DNA of 64,000 bases, taken from NCBI RefSeq assembly GCF_012927085.1, contig NZ_JABBFX010000001.1, positions 1,798,001 through 1,862,000 on the forward strand, in the 5' to 3' direction. A program made the position numbers and the translations under genes. Position 1 is the stretch's first letter. Each line of letters starts with the position of its first letter. This stretch comes from Ramlibacter agri. GTDB lineage: Bacteria > Pseudomonadota > Gammaproteobacteria > Burkholderiales > Burkholderiaceae_C. Shown piece by piece: positions 34,494 to 42,550 of this stretch. The notes under the pieces were generated by a model, which saw only the letters and a list, made by a program, of their open reading frames with translations, did no database searches and had not been told where the DNA came from.

Positions 34494-37460
34494 ATGTTGC
34501 TCACGAAGAAGACGGGGGATGCCCAGGCGCAGGCGCGCTCACCCTTCGTACACAGCTTGCAGCGGGGCCTGGCGACCGCGATTCCGACGATGGACCGGCG
34601 GGCCTTCCTGCGCCGCTCGGGCCTCGGCGTCGGGGTCGGCATCGCCGCCACCCAGCTGGCGCTGGTGAAGAAGGCGCAGGCCAAGGACGACAACGGGCCG
34701 GCCGTCGGCGAGGGCCGCGTCGAGGTCAAGCGCACCGTGTGCTCGCACTGCTCGGTGGGCTGCGCGATCGACGCGGTGGTCGAGAACGGCGTGTGGGTGC
34801 GGCAGGAGCCGGTGTTCGATTCGCCGATCAACCTGGGCGCGCACTGTGCCAAGGGCGCGGCGATCCGCGAGCACGGCCACGGCGAGTTCCGCCTGCGCTA
34901 TCCGATGAAGCTGGTGAACGGCAAGTACCAGCGCATCTCCTGGGACCAGGCGCTCGACGAGATCAGCGCCAAGGTGCTGGAACTGCGCAAGGCGAGCGGC
35001 CCCGAGGCCCTGTACTGGATCGGTTCGTCGAAGCACTCGAACGAGCAGTCCTACCTGATGCGCAAGTTCGTCAGCCTCTGGGGCAGCAACAACTGCGACC
35101 ACCAGGCGCGCATCTGCCACTCCACCACCGTCGCCGGCGTGGCGAACACGTGGGGCTATGGCGCCATGACCAACTCGTACAACGACCTGCAGAACAGCAA
35201 GTGCGCTTTGTACATCGGCTCGAACGCCGCCGAGGCCCACCCGGTGAGCATGCTGCACATGCTGCATGCCAAGGAGAACGGCACGAAGCTGATCGTCTGC
35301 GACCCGCGCTTCACCCGCACCGCGGCCAAGGCCGACGAGTACGTGCGCATCCGCTCCGGCAGCGACATCCCCTTCCTGTTCGGCGTGCTGTACCACGTGT
35401 TCAAGAACGGGTGGGAGGACAAGAAGTACATCAACGACCGTGTCTACGGCATGGACAAGGTGCGCGACGACGTGCTGGCCAAGTGGACGCCCGACAAGGT
35501 GCAGGACGCCTGCGGCGTGCCCGAAGCGCAGGTGCTGAAGGTCGCGACGATGATGGCGCAGAACCGGCCGTCCACTATCGTCTGGTGCATGGGCCAGACG
35601 CAGCACTCGATCGGCAACGCCATCGTGCGTGCCTCGTGCATCCTGCAGCTGGCGCTGGGCAACATCGGCGTGTCCGGCGGCGGCGCCAACATCTTCCGCG
35701 GCCACGACAACGTGCAGGGCGCCACCGACGTCGGCCCCAACCCCGACTCGCTGCCCGGCTACTACGGCATCGTCGAAGGCTCGTGGAAGCACTACGCCAA
35801 GGTCTGGGGCGTCGACTACGACTGGATCAAGGGCCGCTTCGCCGACGTCGGCATGATGAGCAAGCCCGGCATCACGGTGTCGCGCTGGATCGACGGCGTG
35901 CTGGAGAAGAACGAAGTCATCGACCAGGGTCCCAACCTGCGCGGCGTCTTCTACTGGGGCCACGCGCCCAACTCGCAGACCCGCGGGCTGGAGATGAAGC
36001 GCGCGATGGACAAGCTGGACCTGCTGGTGGTGGTGGACCCGTACCCGTCGGCCACCGCGGCGATGGCGGCGATGCCCGGCAAGCCCGAGGACCTCAACCC
36101 CAATCGCGCGGTGTACCTGCTGCCGGCCGCCTCGCAGTTCGAGACCAGCGGCTCGGTGACGGCGTCCAACCGCTCGGTGCAGTGGCGCGAGAAGGTGATC
36201 GAGCCGCTGTGGGAAAGCCGCAGCGACCACATGATCATGTACCAGCTGGCCGACAAGCTGGGCTTCGGCAAGGAGCTGGTCAAGACCTACAAGATGCAGA
36301 AGGTCAAGGGCATGGACGAGCCCATGCCCGAAGAGATCCTGCGCGAGATCAACAAGTCCAACTGGTCGATCGGCTACACGGGCCAGAGCCCCGAGCGCCT
36401 GAAGGCGCACATGAAGCTGATGGCGAACTTCGACGTGAAGACGCTCAAGGCCAAGGGCAGCGCGAAGGACCCGGCGACCGGCTACGACATCCAGGGTGAT
36501 TACTTCGGCCTGCCCTGGCCCTGCTACGGCACGCCGGAACTCAAGCACCCCGGCTCGCCCAACCTTTACGACACCAGCAAGAACGTCATGGACGGCGGCG
36601 GCTGCTTCCGCGCCAACTTCGGCGTCGAGAAGGACGGCGTCAACCTGCTGGCCGAAGACGGCTCCTTCCCGGTGGGCAGCGACATCCACATCGGCTACCC
36701 CGAGATCGACCACATCTTCATGAAGAAGCTGGGCTGGTGGGGCGAGCTGACGCCGGAAGAACAAGCTGCGGCCGAAGGCAAGAACTGGAAGACCGACCTT
36801 TCCGGCGGCATGATCCGCGTGGCCATGAAGAACCACGGCGTGCACCCTTTCGGCAACGCGAAGGCGCGCGCGGTGGTGTGGAACTTCCCGGACCCGATCC
36901 CGCAGCACCGCGAGCCGATCTACAGCACGCGGCCCGACCTGGTGGCCAAGTACCCGTCGCACGAGGACAAGAAGGCCTTCTGGCGGCTGCCCACGCTGTT
37001 CAAGTCGCTGCAGCAGCAGAACGTCGAGAACAAGCTGCCCGAGAAATTCCCGCTGATCCTGAGCTCCGGGCGCCTGACCGAATACGAAGGCGGCGGCGAG
37101 GAGACGCGCTCCAACCCCTGGCTGGCGGAACTGCAGCAGGAAGCCTTCGTCGAGATCAACCCGCAGGCGGCGGCGGCGCGCAACATCCGCAACGGCGACC
37201 GCGTGTGGCTGAAGTCGCCCACGGGCGCGCAGCTGAACGTGATGGCGCTGGTGACGGACCGCGTCGGGCCCGACACGGTGTGGATGCCCTTCCACTTCTC
37301 GGGACGCTGGCAGGGCGCGGACCTGCTGTCCTACTACCCGAGCGGCGCGGCGCCCATCGTGCGCGGCGAAGCGGTCAACACGGGCACCACGTACGGCTAC
37401 GACAGCGTGACGATGATGCAGGAAACGAAGACCACCATCTGTCAGGTCGAGCGGGCTTGA
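34494..37460 (+). CDS. Tat-exported respiratory formate dehydrogenase, catalytic alpha subunit
   Basis: A 988-residue periplasmic Mo/W formate dehydrogenase. The N-terminal Tat signal (DRRAFLRRSGLGVGVGIAA) starts near residue 34. One [4Fe-4S] cluster is bound by CSHCSVGC and HCAKGA. The metal-ligand residue is C208 in ARICHSTTVAG, cysteine rather than selenocysteine. The remainder is a molybdopterin oxidoreductase and dinucleotide-binding domain (HFSGRWQGADLL near the end). It is of the FDH3/FdhA type that pairs with a four-cluster beta and cytochrome b gamma subunit. The start at 34494 follows GGGGAGA. Electrons from formate should reach the quinone pool. Confidence 0.93.
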   Translation: MLLTKKTGDAQAQARSPFVHSLQRGLATAIPTMDRRAFLRRSGLGVGVGIAATQLALVKKAQAKDDNGPAVGEGRVEVKRTVCSHCSVGCAIDAVVENGVWVRQEPVFDSPINLGAHCAKGAAIREHGHGEFRLRYPMKLVNGKYQRISWDQALDEISAKVLELRKASGPEALYWIGSSKHSNEQSYLMRKFVSLWGSNNCDHQARICHSTTVAGVANTWGYGAMTNSYNDLQNSKCALYIGSNAAEAHPVSMLHMLHAKENGTKLIVCDPRFTRTAAKADEYVRIRSGSDIPFLFGVLYHVFKNGWEDKKYINDRVYGMDKVRDDVLAKWTPDKVQDACGVPEAQVLKVATMMAQNRPSTIVWCMGQTQHSIGNAIVRASCILQLALGNIGVSGGGANIFRGHDNVQGATDVGPNPDSLPGYYGIVEGSWKHYAKVWGVDYDWIKGRFADVGMMSKPGITVSRWIDGVLEKNEVIDQGPNLRGVFYWGHAPNSQTRGLEMKRAMDKLDLLVVVDPYPSATAAMAAMPGKPEDLNPNRAVYLLPAASQFETSGSVTASNRSVQWREKVIEPLWESRSDHMIMYQLADKLGFGKELVKTYKMQKVKGMDEPMPEEILREINKSNWSIGYTGQSPERLKAHMKLMANFDVKTLKAKGSAKDPATGYDIQGDYFGLPWPCYGTPELKHPGSPNLYDTSKNVMDGGGCFRANFGVEKDGVNLLAEDGSFPVGSDIHIGYPEIDHIFMKKLGWWGELTPEEQAAAEGKNWKTDLSGGMIRVAMKNHGVHPFGNAKARAVVWNFPDPIPQHREPIYSTRPDLVAKYPSHEDKKAFWRLPTLFKSLQQQNVENKLPEKFPLILSSGRLTEYEGGGEETRSNPWLAELQQEAFVEINPQAAAARNIRNGDRVWLKSPTGAQLNVMALVTDRVGPDTVWMPFHFSGRWQGADLLSYYPSGAAPIVRGEAVNTGTTYGYDSVTMMQETKTTICQVERA

Positions 37461-37470
37461 GGAGGCACAC

Positions 37471-38088
37471 ATGGCACGAATGAAATTCATCTGTGACTCC
37501 GAGCGTTGCATCGAGTGCAACAGCTGCGTCACGGCCTGCAAGAACGAACACGAGGTGCCCTGGGGCGTGAACCGCCGCCGCGTGGTCACCCTCAACGACG
37601 GCGTGCCGGGCGAGCGCTCGATCTCGGTGGCCTGCATGCACTGCTCTGACGCGCCCTGCATGGCGGTGTGCCCGGTCAATTGCTTCTACCGCAGCGAAGA
37701 AGGCGTCGTGCTGCACGACAAGGACGTCTGCATCGGCTGCGGCTACTGCAGCTATGCCTGCCCCTTCGGCGCGCCGCAGTTCCCGGCGGCCGGCACCTTC
37801 GGCGTGCGCGGCAAGATGGACAAGTGCACCTTCTGCGCCGGCGGCCCCGAGGCCAACGGCTCGCAGGCCGAGTTCGAGAAGTACGGCCGCAACCGCCTGG
37901 CCGAAGGCAAGCTGCCGCTGTGCGCCGAGATGTGTTCCACCAAGGCGCTGGTCGCCGGCGACGGCGACGTCATCGCCGACATCTTCCGCAACCGCGTGTT
38001 GAAGCGCGGCAAGGGCGCGGAAGTGTGGGGCTGGGGCACCGCCTACGGTTCCAAGCAGGCTGGCCAGCCGGGAGGGCAGAAGTCATGA
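37471..38088 (+). CDS. fdh3B: Respiratory formate dehydrogenase beta subunit (4Fe-4S ferredoxin)
   Basis: A 205-residue electron-transfer subunit with four cysteine groups for [4Fe-4S] clusters: CIECNSCVTACKN, CMHCSDAPCMAVCPVNC, CIGCGYCSYACPFG and CTFC...CAEMC. It has no signal peptide or C-terminal membrane anchor, so it must be exported as a folded passenger with the Tat-bearing alpha subunit. It starts ten bases after the alpha gene (AGGAGG site) and overlaps the following lipoprotein gene by four bases. Confidence 0.94.
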   Translation: MARMKFICDSERCIECNSCVTACKNEHEVPWGVNRRRVVTLNDGVPGERSISVACMHCSDAPCMAVCPVNCFYRSEEGVVLHDKDVCIGCGYCSYACPFGAPQFPAAGTFGVRGKMDKCTFCAGGPEANGSQAEFEKYGRNRLAEGKLPLCAEMCSTKALVAGDGDVIADIFRNRVLKRGKGAEVWGWGTAYGSKQAGQPGGQKS

Positions 38089-38309
38089 GGCGCGCTTTCA
38101 TCCTGGCCGCCGGCGCGCTGCTGCTGGCGGGCTGCGCCGAGAAGGAGCAGACGGCCAGCGGCATCAAGTCGGACCAGCAGCCCTTTGCCGGCACCAACCA
38201 CGCCGTCTTCATGGCGCCGTCCTGGAAGCCGGGGGACCGCACCAGCTGGGAGTCGCAACTGAAGAACCGCACGGTCCAGGGGCAGAACGACTATGTCAAG
38301 GTACCTTGA
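38085..38309 (+). CDS. Small lipoprotein of the formate dehydrogenase operon
   Basis: A 74-residue lipoprotein with a signal peptide ending in the lipobox LLAGC near residue 17. The mature part (GIKSDQQPFAGTNHAVFMAP, then WKPGDRTSWESQLKNRTVQG) resembles short proteins sometimes encoded between the beta and gamma subunits in Burkholderiales. It overlaps fdh3B by four bases and the cytochrome b gene by 17, so tight co-translation is expected. Its function is unknown; it may anchor or stabilise the periplasmic complex. Confidence 0.75.
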   Translation: MRRAFILAAGALLLAGCAEKEQTASGIKSDQQPFAGTNHAVFMAPSWKPGDRTSWESQLKNRTVQGQNDYVKVP

Positions 38310-39549
38310 AGCCCTGGCCGCCGCGGCGCTGGTGCTGGCGCTGGCAGGTGGGGCGCATGCGCAGTCGGAGTCTTCCAGCCCGGGGGGCGGCGGTTCGACG
38401 ACGACCACGCCGTCCAAGCCGGTGACGCAGGAAGACCTGCCGCCACCCGCGCCCGGAACGGGCGGCATCCAGGGCCAGAACATCTTCGACGTGAAGCCGG
38501 AAGTGAAGCGCGATGCTTCCAGCGACCCCGGCTACATGCAGCAGAACAACGGCCAGCGCAACGCCGTGCAGCCGCACAACAACGCGCCGATGTGGCGCGG
38601 CGTGCAGGCCGGGCACGAGGGCTACACCAGCCTGCCGAAGAGCGAGGCGCCGGAAGCCGGCATCCTGATCCAGGGCCCGGTGAAGTACCCCGGCTCGTAC
38701 TACACGACCGCCGGCCAGGCCTGGCGCGAGGTGCGCAACAAGTACATCGTGCCCTACGGCGCGGCGCTGCTGGGCATCGTGGTGCTGGCGCTGGCCATCT
38801 TCTATTTCACCAAGGGCCCGGTCGGCGAGAGCGGGCCCGACAGCCCGGGCCGCAAGATCGAACGCTTCACGCCTTTCGAGCGCGCCGCGCACTGGTCCAA
38901 CGCCATCGCGTTCTGCTGCCTCGCGATCTCCGGCATTGTCATGGCCTGGGGCAAGTTCTTCCTGCAGCCCGTCATCGGCCTCACGCTGTTCGGGTATCTC
39001 ACGTACGTGCTGAAGAACCTGCACAACTTCATGGGACCGTTGTTCGTGGTGTCGCTGGTGATCATCTTCATCACCTTCGTGCGGGACAACTTCCCGCAGA
39101 AGGGCGACCTGCGCTGGGTCTTCACGCTGGGCGGCGCCATCGGCAAGAAGGACGCGCCCTCGCACCGCTTCAACGCGGGCGAGAAGGGCGTGTTCTGGAT
39201 CGGCGTGTTCGCGCTGGGCATCATCGTCGTCGCCTCCGGCCTGGTGATGGACCGGCTGGTGCCCAACGTCGACTACGTGCGCGGCACGATGCAGGTGACG
39301 CACATGGTGCACGCGACGGCAGCGACCTTGATGATCGCGGTCTTCCTCGGCCACATCTACATGGGCACCGTTGGCATGCGCGGCGCCTACACCGCCATGC
39401 GCCGGGGCTACGTCACCGAATCCTGGGCGCGGGAGCACCACGCCTACTGGCTCGAGGACATCGAGTCCGGCAAGGTGCAGGCCCAGCGCAGCCATCCGCC
39501 GGGCACGCCGCCGGAAGCTGTGCCGCCGCGCACCGTGCATCCCGCCTGA
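38293..39549 (+). CDS. Respiratory formate dehydrogenase gamma subunit (cytochrome b)
   Basis: A 418-residue membrane subunit that delivers electrons to quinone. A signal peptide (AAAALVLALAGGAHA) is followed by a periplasmic linker of about 130 residues, Gly/Ser/Thr- and Pro-rich. A first membrane helix (AALLGIVVLALAIFYF) precedes the core. The di-haem cytochrome b core has RFTPFERAAHWSNAIAF, LHNFMGPLFVVSLV and VTHMVHATAATLMIAVFLGHIYMG, supplying the haem-ligand histidines. The linker is longer than in FdnI or FdoI and fits the FDH3 type. Confidence 0.9.
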   Translation: MSRYLEALAAAALVLALAGGAHAQSESSSPGGGGSTTTTPSKPVTQEDLPPPAPGTGGIQGQNIFDVKPEVKRDASSDPGYMQQNNGQRNAVQPHNNAPMWRGVQAGHEGYTSLPKSEAPEAGILIQGPVKYPGSYYTTAGQAWREVRNKYIVPYGAALLGIVVLALAIFYFTKGPVGESGPDSPGRKIERFTPFERAAHWSNAIAFCCLAISGIVMAWGKFFLQPVIGLTLFGYLTYVLKNLHNFMGPLFVVSLVIIFITFVRDNFPQKGDLRWVFTLGGAIGKKDAPSHRFNAGEKGVFWIGVFALGIIVVASGLVMDRLVPNVDYVRGTMQVTHMVHATAATLMIAVFLGHIYMGTVGMRGAYTAMRRGYVTESWAREHHAYWLEDIESGKVQAQRSHPPGTPPEAVPPRTVHPA

Positions 39550-39566
39550 GCCAGGAGAACGACAAG

Positions 39567-40115
39567 ATGAACAGAACGTTGCTCGCCGCCGCCGTCCTGG
39601 CCGTCCCGGCCCTGGTCCTCGCCAAGCTGCCCGCGCCGCAGCTGGACGACGCCGCCAAGGCCAAGGCCGCCGAAACCGCGGCGAAGACCGCGTGGCAGGC
39701 CAAGGTGGACGCCTACCAGCTGTGCAAGTCGCAGGACCGCGTGGCGGCTGCCTACAAGAAGGCCGGCGGCGCGTCCGGCGTGCAGGTCGCCGTGGCGCAG
39801 CCGGCGGCCGCCGCCGCGTCCGCCCCCGCCGGCAAGTCGCCGGAGCCCAAGGCCAAGGACAACAACCCGGGCGCGGCGATGCCCAAGCCAGCCGCCAGCG
39901 GCCCGGCGGCGTCCGAAGGCGGCGGGACGCCGGTCAAGGATGTCGGCACCGCCGCCGTGACCATTCCGCCTTGCAGCGATCCGGGCGCATTTGCGTACAA
40001 CGCGCCGCAGCAGACGCCGCTGGAGACTTCCGGCGCGCATTCGCCCGCCGGCACCGCGGTGCAGCCGCCGAGCGTGAACCAGCATGCGGCGGAGATGGCG
40101 CCGGCGAAGAAATAA
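39567..40115 (+). CDS. Exported Ala/Pro-rich protein of the formate locus, function unknown
   Basis: A 182-residue protein with an N-terminal signal peptide (RTLLAAAVLAVPALVLA). A helical Ala/Lys-rich segment (DDAAKAKAAETAAKTAWQAKVDAYQLCKSQDRVAAAYKK) is followed by a low-complexity Ala/Pro/Gly/Ser stretch. The end IPPCSDPGAFAYNA contains the second of only two cysteines (about residues 53 and 133), which could form a disulfide. It lies between the cytochrome b and fdhD genes on the same strand, 17 bases after the former. No known family is recognised. An envelope accessory or scaffold is the best guess from context. Confidence 0.7.
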   Translation: MNRTLLAAAVLAVPALVLAKLPAPQLDDAAKAKAAETAAKTAWQAKVDAYQLCKSQDRVAAAYKKAGGASGVQVAVAQPAAAAASAPAGKSPEPKAKDNNPGAAMPKPAASGPAASEGGGTPVKDVGTAAVTIPPCSDPGAFAYNAPQQTPLETSGAHSPAGTAVQPPSVNQHAAEMAPAKK

Positions 40116-40181
40116 GCCGTTGCATCCGTGGGCCGCGTGCCGCCCGGGCGGCCCCGCCCGGCGCGCGCCATACACTCGGGC

Positions 40182-41036
40182 ATGCCTGTCCTCACGCAAG
40201 CCACCGCGCCCCTGACGCGCAGCGTCGAGATCGTCAACGAGCACGGCGAGGCCGAAACCGTCTCCATCCCGGCCGAGCGCGACCTCACCGTCTACGTGGA
40301 CAAGCGCGAGCTGGTGACGCTCATGACCCTGGGCGCGCATCCGGAATGGCTGGTGCTCGGCTACCTGCGCAACCAGCGGCTGGTGAAGGAACTGGCCGCC
40401 ATCGCCTCGGTCACGGTCGACTGGGAAGTCGGCGCGGCCGCCGTCTACACGCACGAAGGCATCGCCGACATCGAGGAGCGCACCGCCAGCCGCGTGGTCA
40501 CCACCGGCTGCGGCCAGGGCAGCGTGTTCGGCAGCCTGATGGACGAACTCGACACCTTGGTGCTGCCGCCGGCGCGCATCACGCAGGCGCAGCTGTACGG
40601 CATCGTCAACGCGATCCGGCTGCAGGAGAGCACGTACAAGTCGGCCGGCTCGGTGCACGGCTGCGCGCTGTTCGCCGGCGAGGAGATGCAGCTGTTCGTC
40701 GAGGACGTGGGCCGCCACAACGCCATCGACACCATCGCCGGCTGGATGTGGCTGCGCGACGGCGACAGCCCGCCCGCCCAGCCCGGGGACGCGCCGCTGG
40801 TGTTCTACACGACCGGCCGGCTGACCAGCGAGATGGTGATCAAGTCGGCGCAGATGGGCGTGGCCATCGTCGTGTCGCGCAGCGGCATGACGCAGATGGG
40901 TTTCGAGATCGCCGAGAAGCTGGGGCTCTGCACCATCGGCCGGGCGACCAACCGCCACTTCCTTTGCTACACCGGCCGCGACCGCTTGCTGCTGCAGCCC
41001 GAACTGGCGGGCCCGCGACCACGCGCAACTGCCTGA
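40182..41036 (+). CDS. fdhD: FdhD sulfurtransferase for formate dehydrogenase
   Basis: A 284-residue accessory protein that passes sulfur from a cysteine desulfurase to the molybdenum cofactor of formate dehydrogenases, needed for activity. Family features include LGAHPEWLVLGYLRNQRLV, VHGCALF, VEDVGRHNAIDTIAGW and FYTTGRLTSEMVIKSAQMG. The redox motif is TTGCGQGSVF: Cys110 is present, but the second cysteine of the E. coli CxxC motif is replaced by Gly. It is last in the locus and would serve both dehydrogenases. The start at 40182 matches the normal length. Confidence 0.92.
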   Translation: MPVLTQATAPLTRSVEIVNEHGEAETVSIPAERDLTVYVDKRELVTLMTLGAHPEWLVLGYLRNQRLVKELAAIASVTVDWEVGAAAVYTHEGIADIEERTASRVVTTGCGQGSVFGSLMDELDTLVLPPARITQAQLYGIVNAIRLQESTYKSAGSVHGCALFAGEEMQLFVEDVGRHNAIDTIAGWMWLRDGDSPPAQPGDAPLVFYTTGRLTSEMVIKSAQMGVAIVVSRSGMTQMGFEIAEKLGLCTIGRATNRHFLCYTGRDRLLLQPELAGPRPRATA

Positions 41037-41050
41037 AACCAGATGGAAGG

Positions 41051-41067
41051 GCCACCCGGCGGGTGGC
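41051..41067. terminator. Terminator-like hairpin after fdhD
   Basis: GCCACCC, loop GGC and GGGTGGC lie in the 42-bp gap between fdhD and the peptidase gene. There is no T-tract after it on the plus strand, so it is a candidate end of the formate locus rather than a clear intrinsic terminator. Confidence 0.45.
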
Positions 41068-41078
41068 ATCATTCCCGC

Positions 41079-42506
41079 ATGTCCGACGCCGCTGTTTCCG
41101 CTTCCCAGTCCCAGCCCGCCGCACCGGCGCTGCCGCTGCACGCCTGGGTGCTGGAAGGCCTGCGCGCCGGCGTGTTCCTGCGCCCGCGCGTGGCCGGCCG
41201 CGAGCCGGCGCCCGCGCAGCTGCTCTGGCTGGCGCTGATCGCCGCGGCGGTGGAGATCGCGCTGGGCCGGCTGGAGGTGGCCGGTTCGGCCGACTTCAAC
41301 CTGCATAGCTATCTCGCCTCGTGGTGGGGCATCGGTGCGATGGCGCTGCTGATGTGGGCGCTGCTGGCGCGCGATCCGCTGGCGGCCGATCGGCCGTCCG
41401 GCGTCGCCACCTGGTTCGCGCTGTGGCTGATGGCGGCCATCCCGCCCGGTGTCGCCGCGCAGGCCCTGAGCATCCTGCAGGCGCAGGACTGGCTGCCGGA
41501 CAACCTGGACGACTCGGCGCTGTTCGCCTGGGGCGTCTACTTCGTGCTGTGGGCCTGGACGATCGCGGTCGCGCTGCGCCTGGGCTGGCACTTCGGCCTG
41601 TCGCGGGGGCGCCTGTTCGCGCTGGCCTTCGGGCTGGTGGCGATCTTCGGCGTGACGGCCTGGGAGTTCCCGGACCGGCCCTGGCTGTCCGACGAACCGC
41701 AGGAGGAGGAGCAGCGCCTGGTCCTCAGCCAGGAAGTGTTCGAGACGCAGCAGGCGCTGTGGCAGAACGCCGTCGACGGCCTGGCGCCGCACCGCCCGGG
41801 CCGGGTCGACGTCTACGGCCTGGTGTTCGCGCCCGATGGCGGCGAGGACGTGTTCCTGCGCGAAAGCGCGCTGGTCACGCGCGTGCTGGAGCAGCGCTTC
41901 GACGCCTCCGGCCGCGTGCTGCTGCTGGTGAACCACCCCACCACCGCTGAGACCCTCCCCTGGGCTACGCCGCGCAACCTGCAGCGTGGCGTGGAGGCGA
42001 TCGCGCAGCGCATGGACCGCGAGCACGACGTGCTGGTGGTCTACCTTACCTCGCATGGCGCCGCCGATTTCCAGCTGGCCGCGGCCAACCCGCCGCTGGA
42101 CGTGGACACCATCAGCCCCGGCGAGCTGCGCCTCGCGCTGGACAACGCCGGCATCCGCAACCGCGTGATCTTCGTCTCGGCCTGCTACTCCGGCGGCTGG
42201 GTGGGGCCGCTGGCGGGCGACACGACGCTGGTGATGACGGCGGCCGATGCCGACCACACCTCCTACGGCTGCGGGCGGCTGTCGGACCTCACCTTCTTCG
42301 GCCGCGCCGTGTTCGACGAGCAACTGCGCCGCACCCACTCGTTCGAGCAAGCGTTTGCGGCGGCGGTGCCGGTGATCAAGCAGCGCGAGGACGAAGCGGG
42401 CAAGACGGATGGCTTCTCCAACCCGCAGATCAGCGTGGGCGAGAAGATCAAGCCGGTGCTGCGGGAGCTGGCGCAGCGCCTGGATGCGTTGCCGCCGAAG
42501 CCCTGA
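41079..42506 (+). CDS. Membrane-anchored C13-family (legumain-like) cysteine peptidase
   Basis: A 475-residue protein. The N-terminal half has about five membrane helices (QLLWLALIAAAVEIALG, GIGAMALLMWALLA, FALWLMAAIPPGVAAQAL, FAWGVYFVLWAWTIAVAL, LFALAFGLVAIFGV). The C-terminal half is a caspase-like domain with the catalytic His in VVYLTSHGAAD and Cys in VFVSACYSGGW, in the C13 order and spacing (about 46 residues apart). Bacterial members are uncharacterised in general, and the substrate is unknown. It lies after fdhD on the same strand but is functionally unrelated as far as can be seen. Confidence 0.82.
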   Translation: MSDAAVSASQSQPAAPALPLHAWVLEGLRAGVFLRPRVAGREPAPAQLLWLALIAAAVEIALGRLEVAGSADFNLHSYLASWWGIGAMALLMWALLARDPLAADRPSGVATWFALWLMAAIPPGVAAQALSILQAQDWLPDNLDDSALFAWGVYFVLWAWTIAVALRLGWHFGLSRGRLFALAFGLVAIFGVTAWEFPDRPWLSDEPQEEEQRLVLSQEVFETQQALWQNAVDGLAPHRPGRVDVYGLVFAPDGGEDVFLRESALVTRVLEQRFDASGRVLLLVNHPTTAETLPWATPRNLQRGVEAIAQRMDREHDVLVVYLTSHGAADFQLAAANPPLDVDTISPGELRLALDNAGIRNRVIFVSACYSGGWVGPLAGDTTLVMTAADADHTSYGCGRLSDLTFFGRAVFDEQLRRTHSFEQAFAAAVPVIKQREDEAGKTDGFSNPQISVGEKIKPVLRELAQRLDALPPKP

Positions 42507-42550
42507 CGCCCTCATCTTCGCCTGAGGGAATTCGGTTAAGGTCCGGGACC

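Noticed and set aside
42509..42528. CCCTCA...TGAGGG hairpin after the C13 peptidase
   Set aside because: Six-bp arms with an eight-base loop and no T-tract are too weak to call a terminator.
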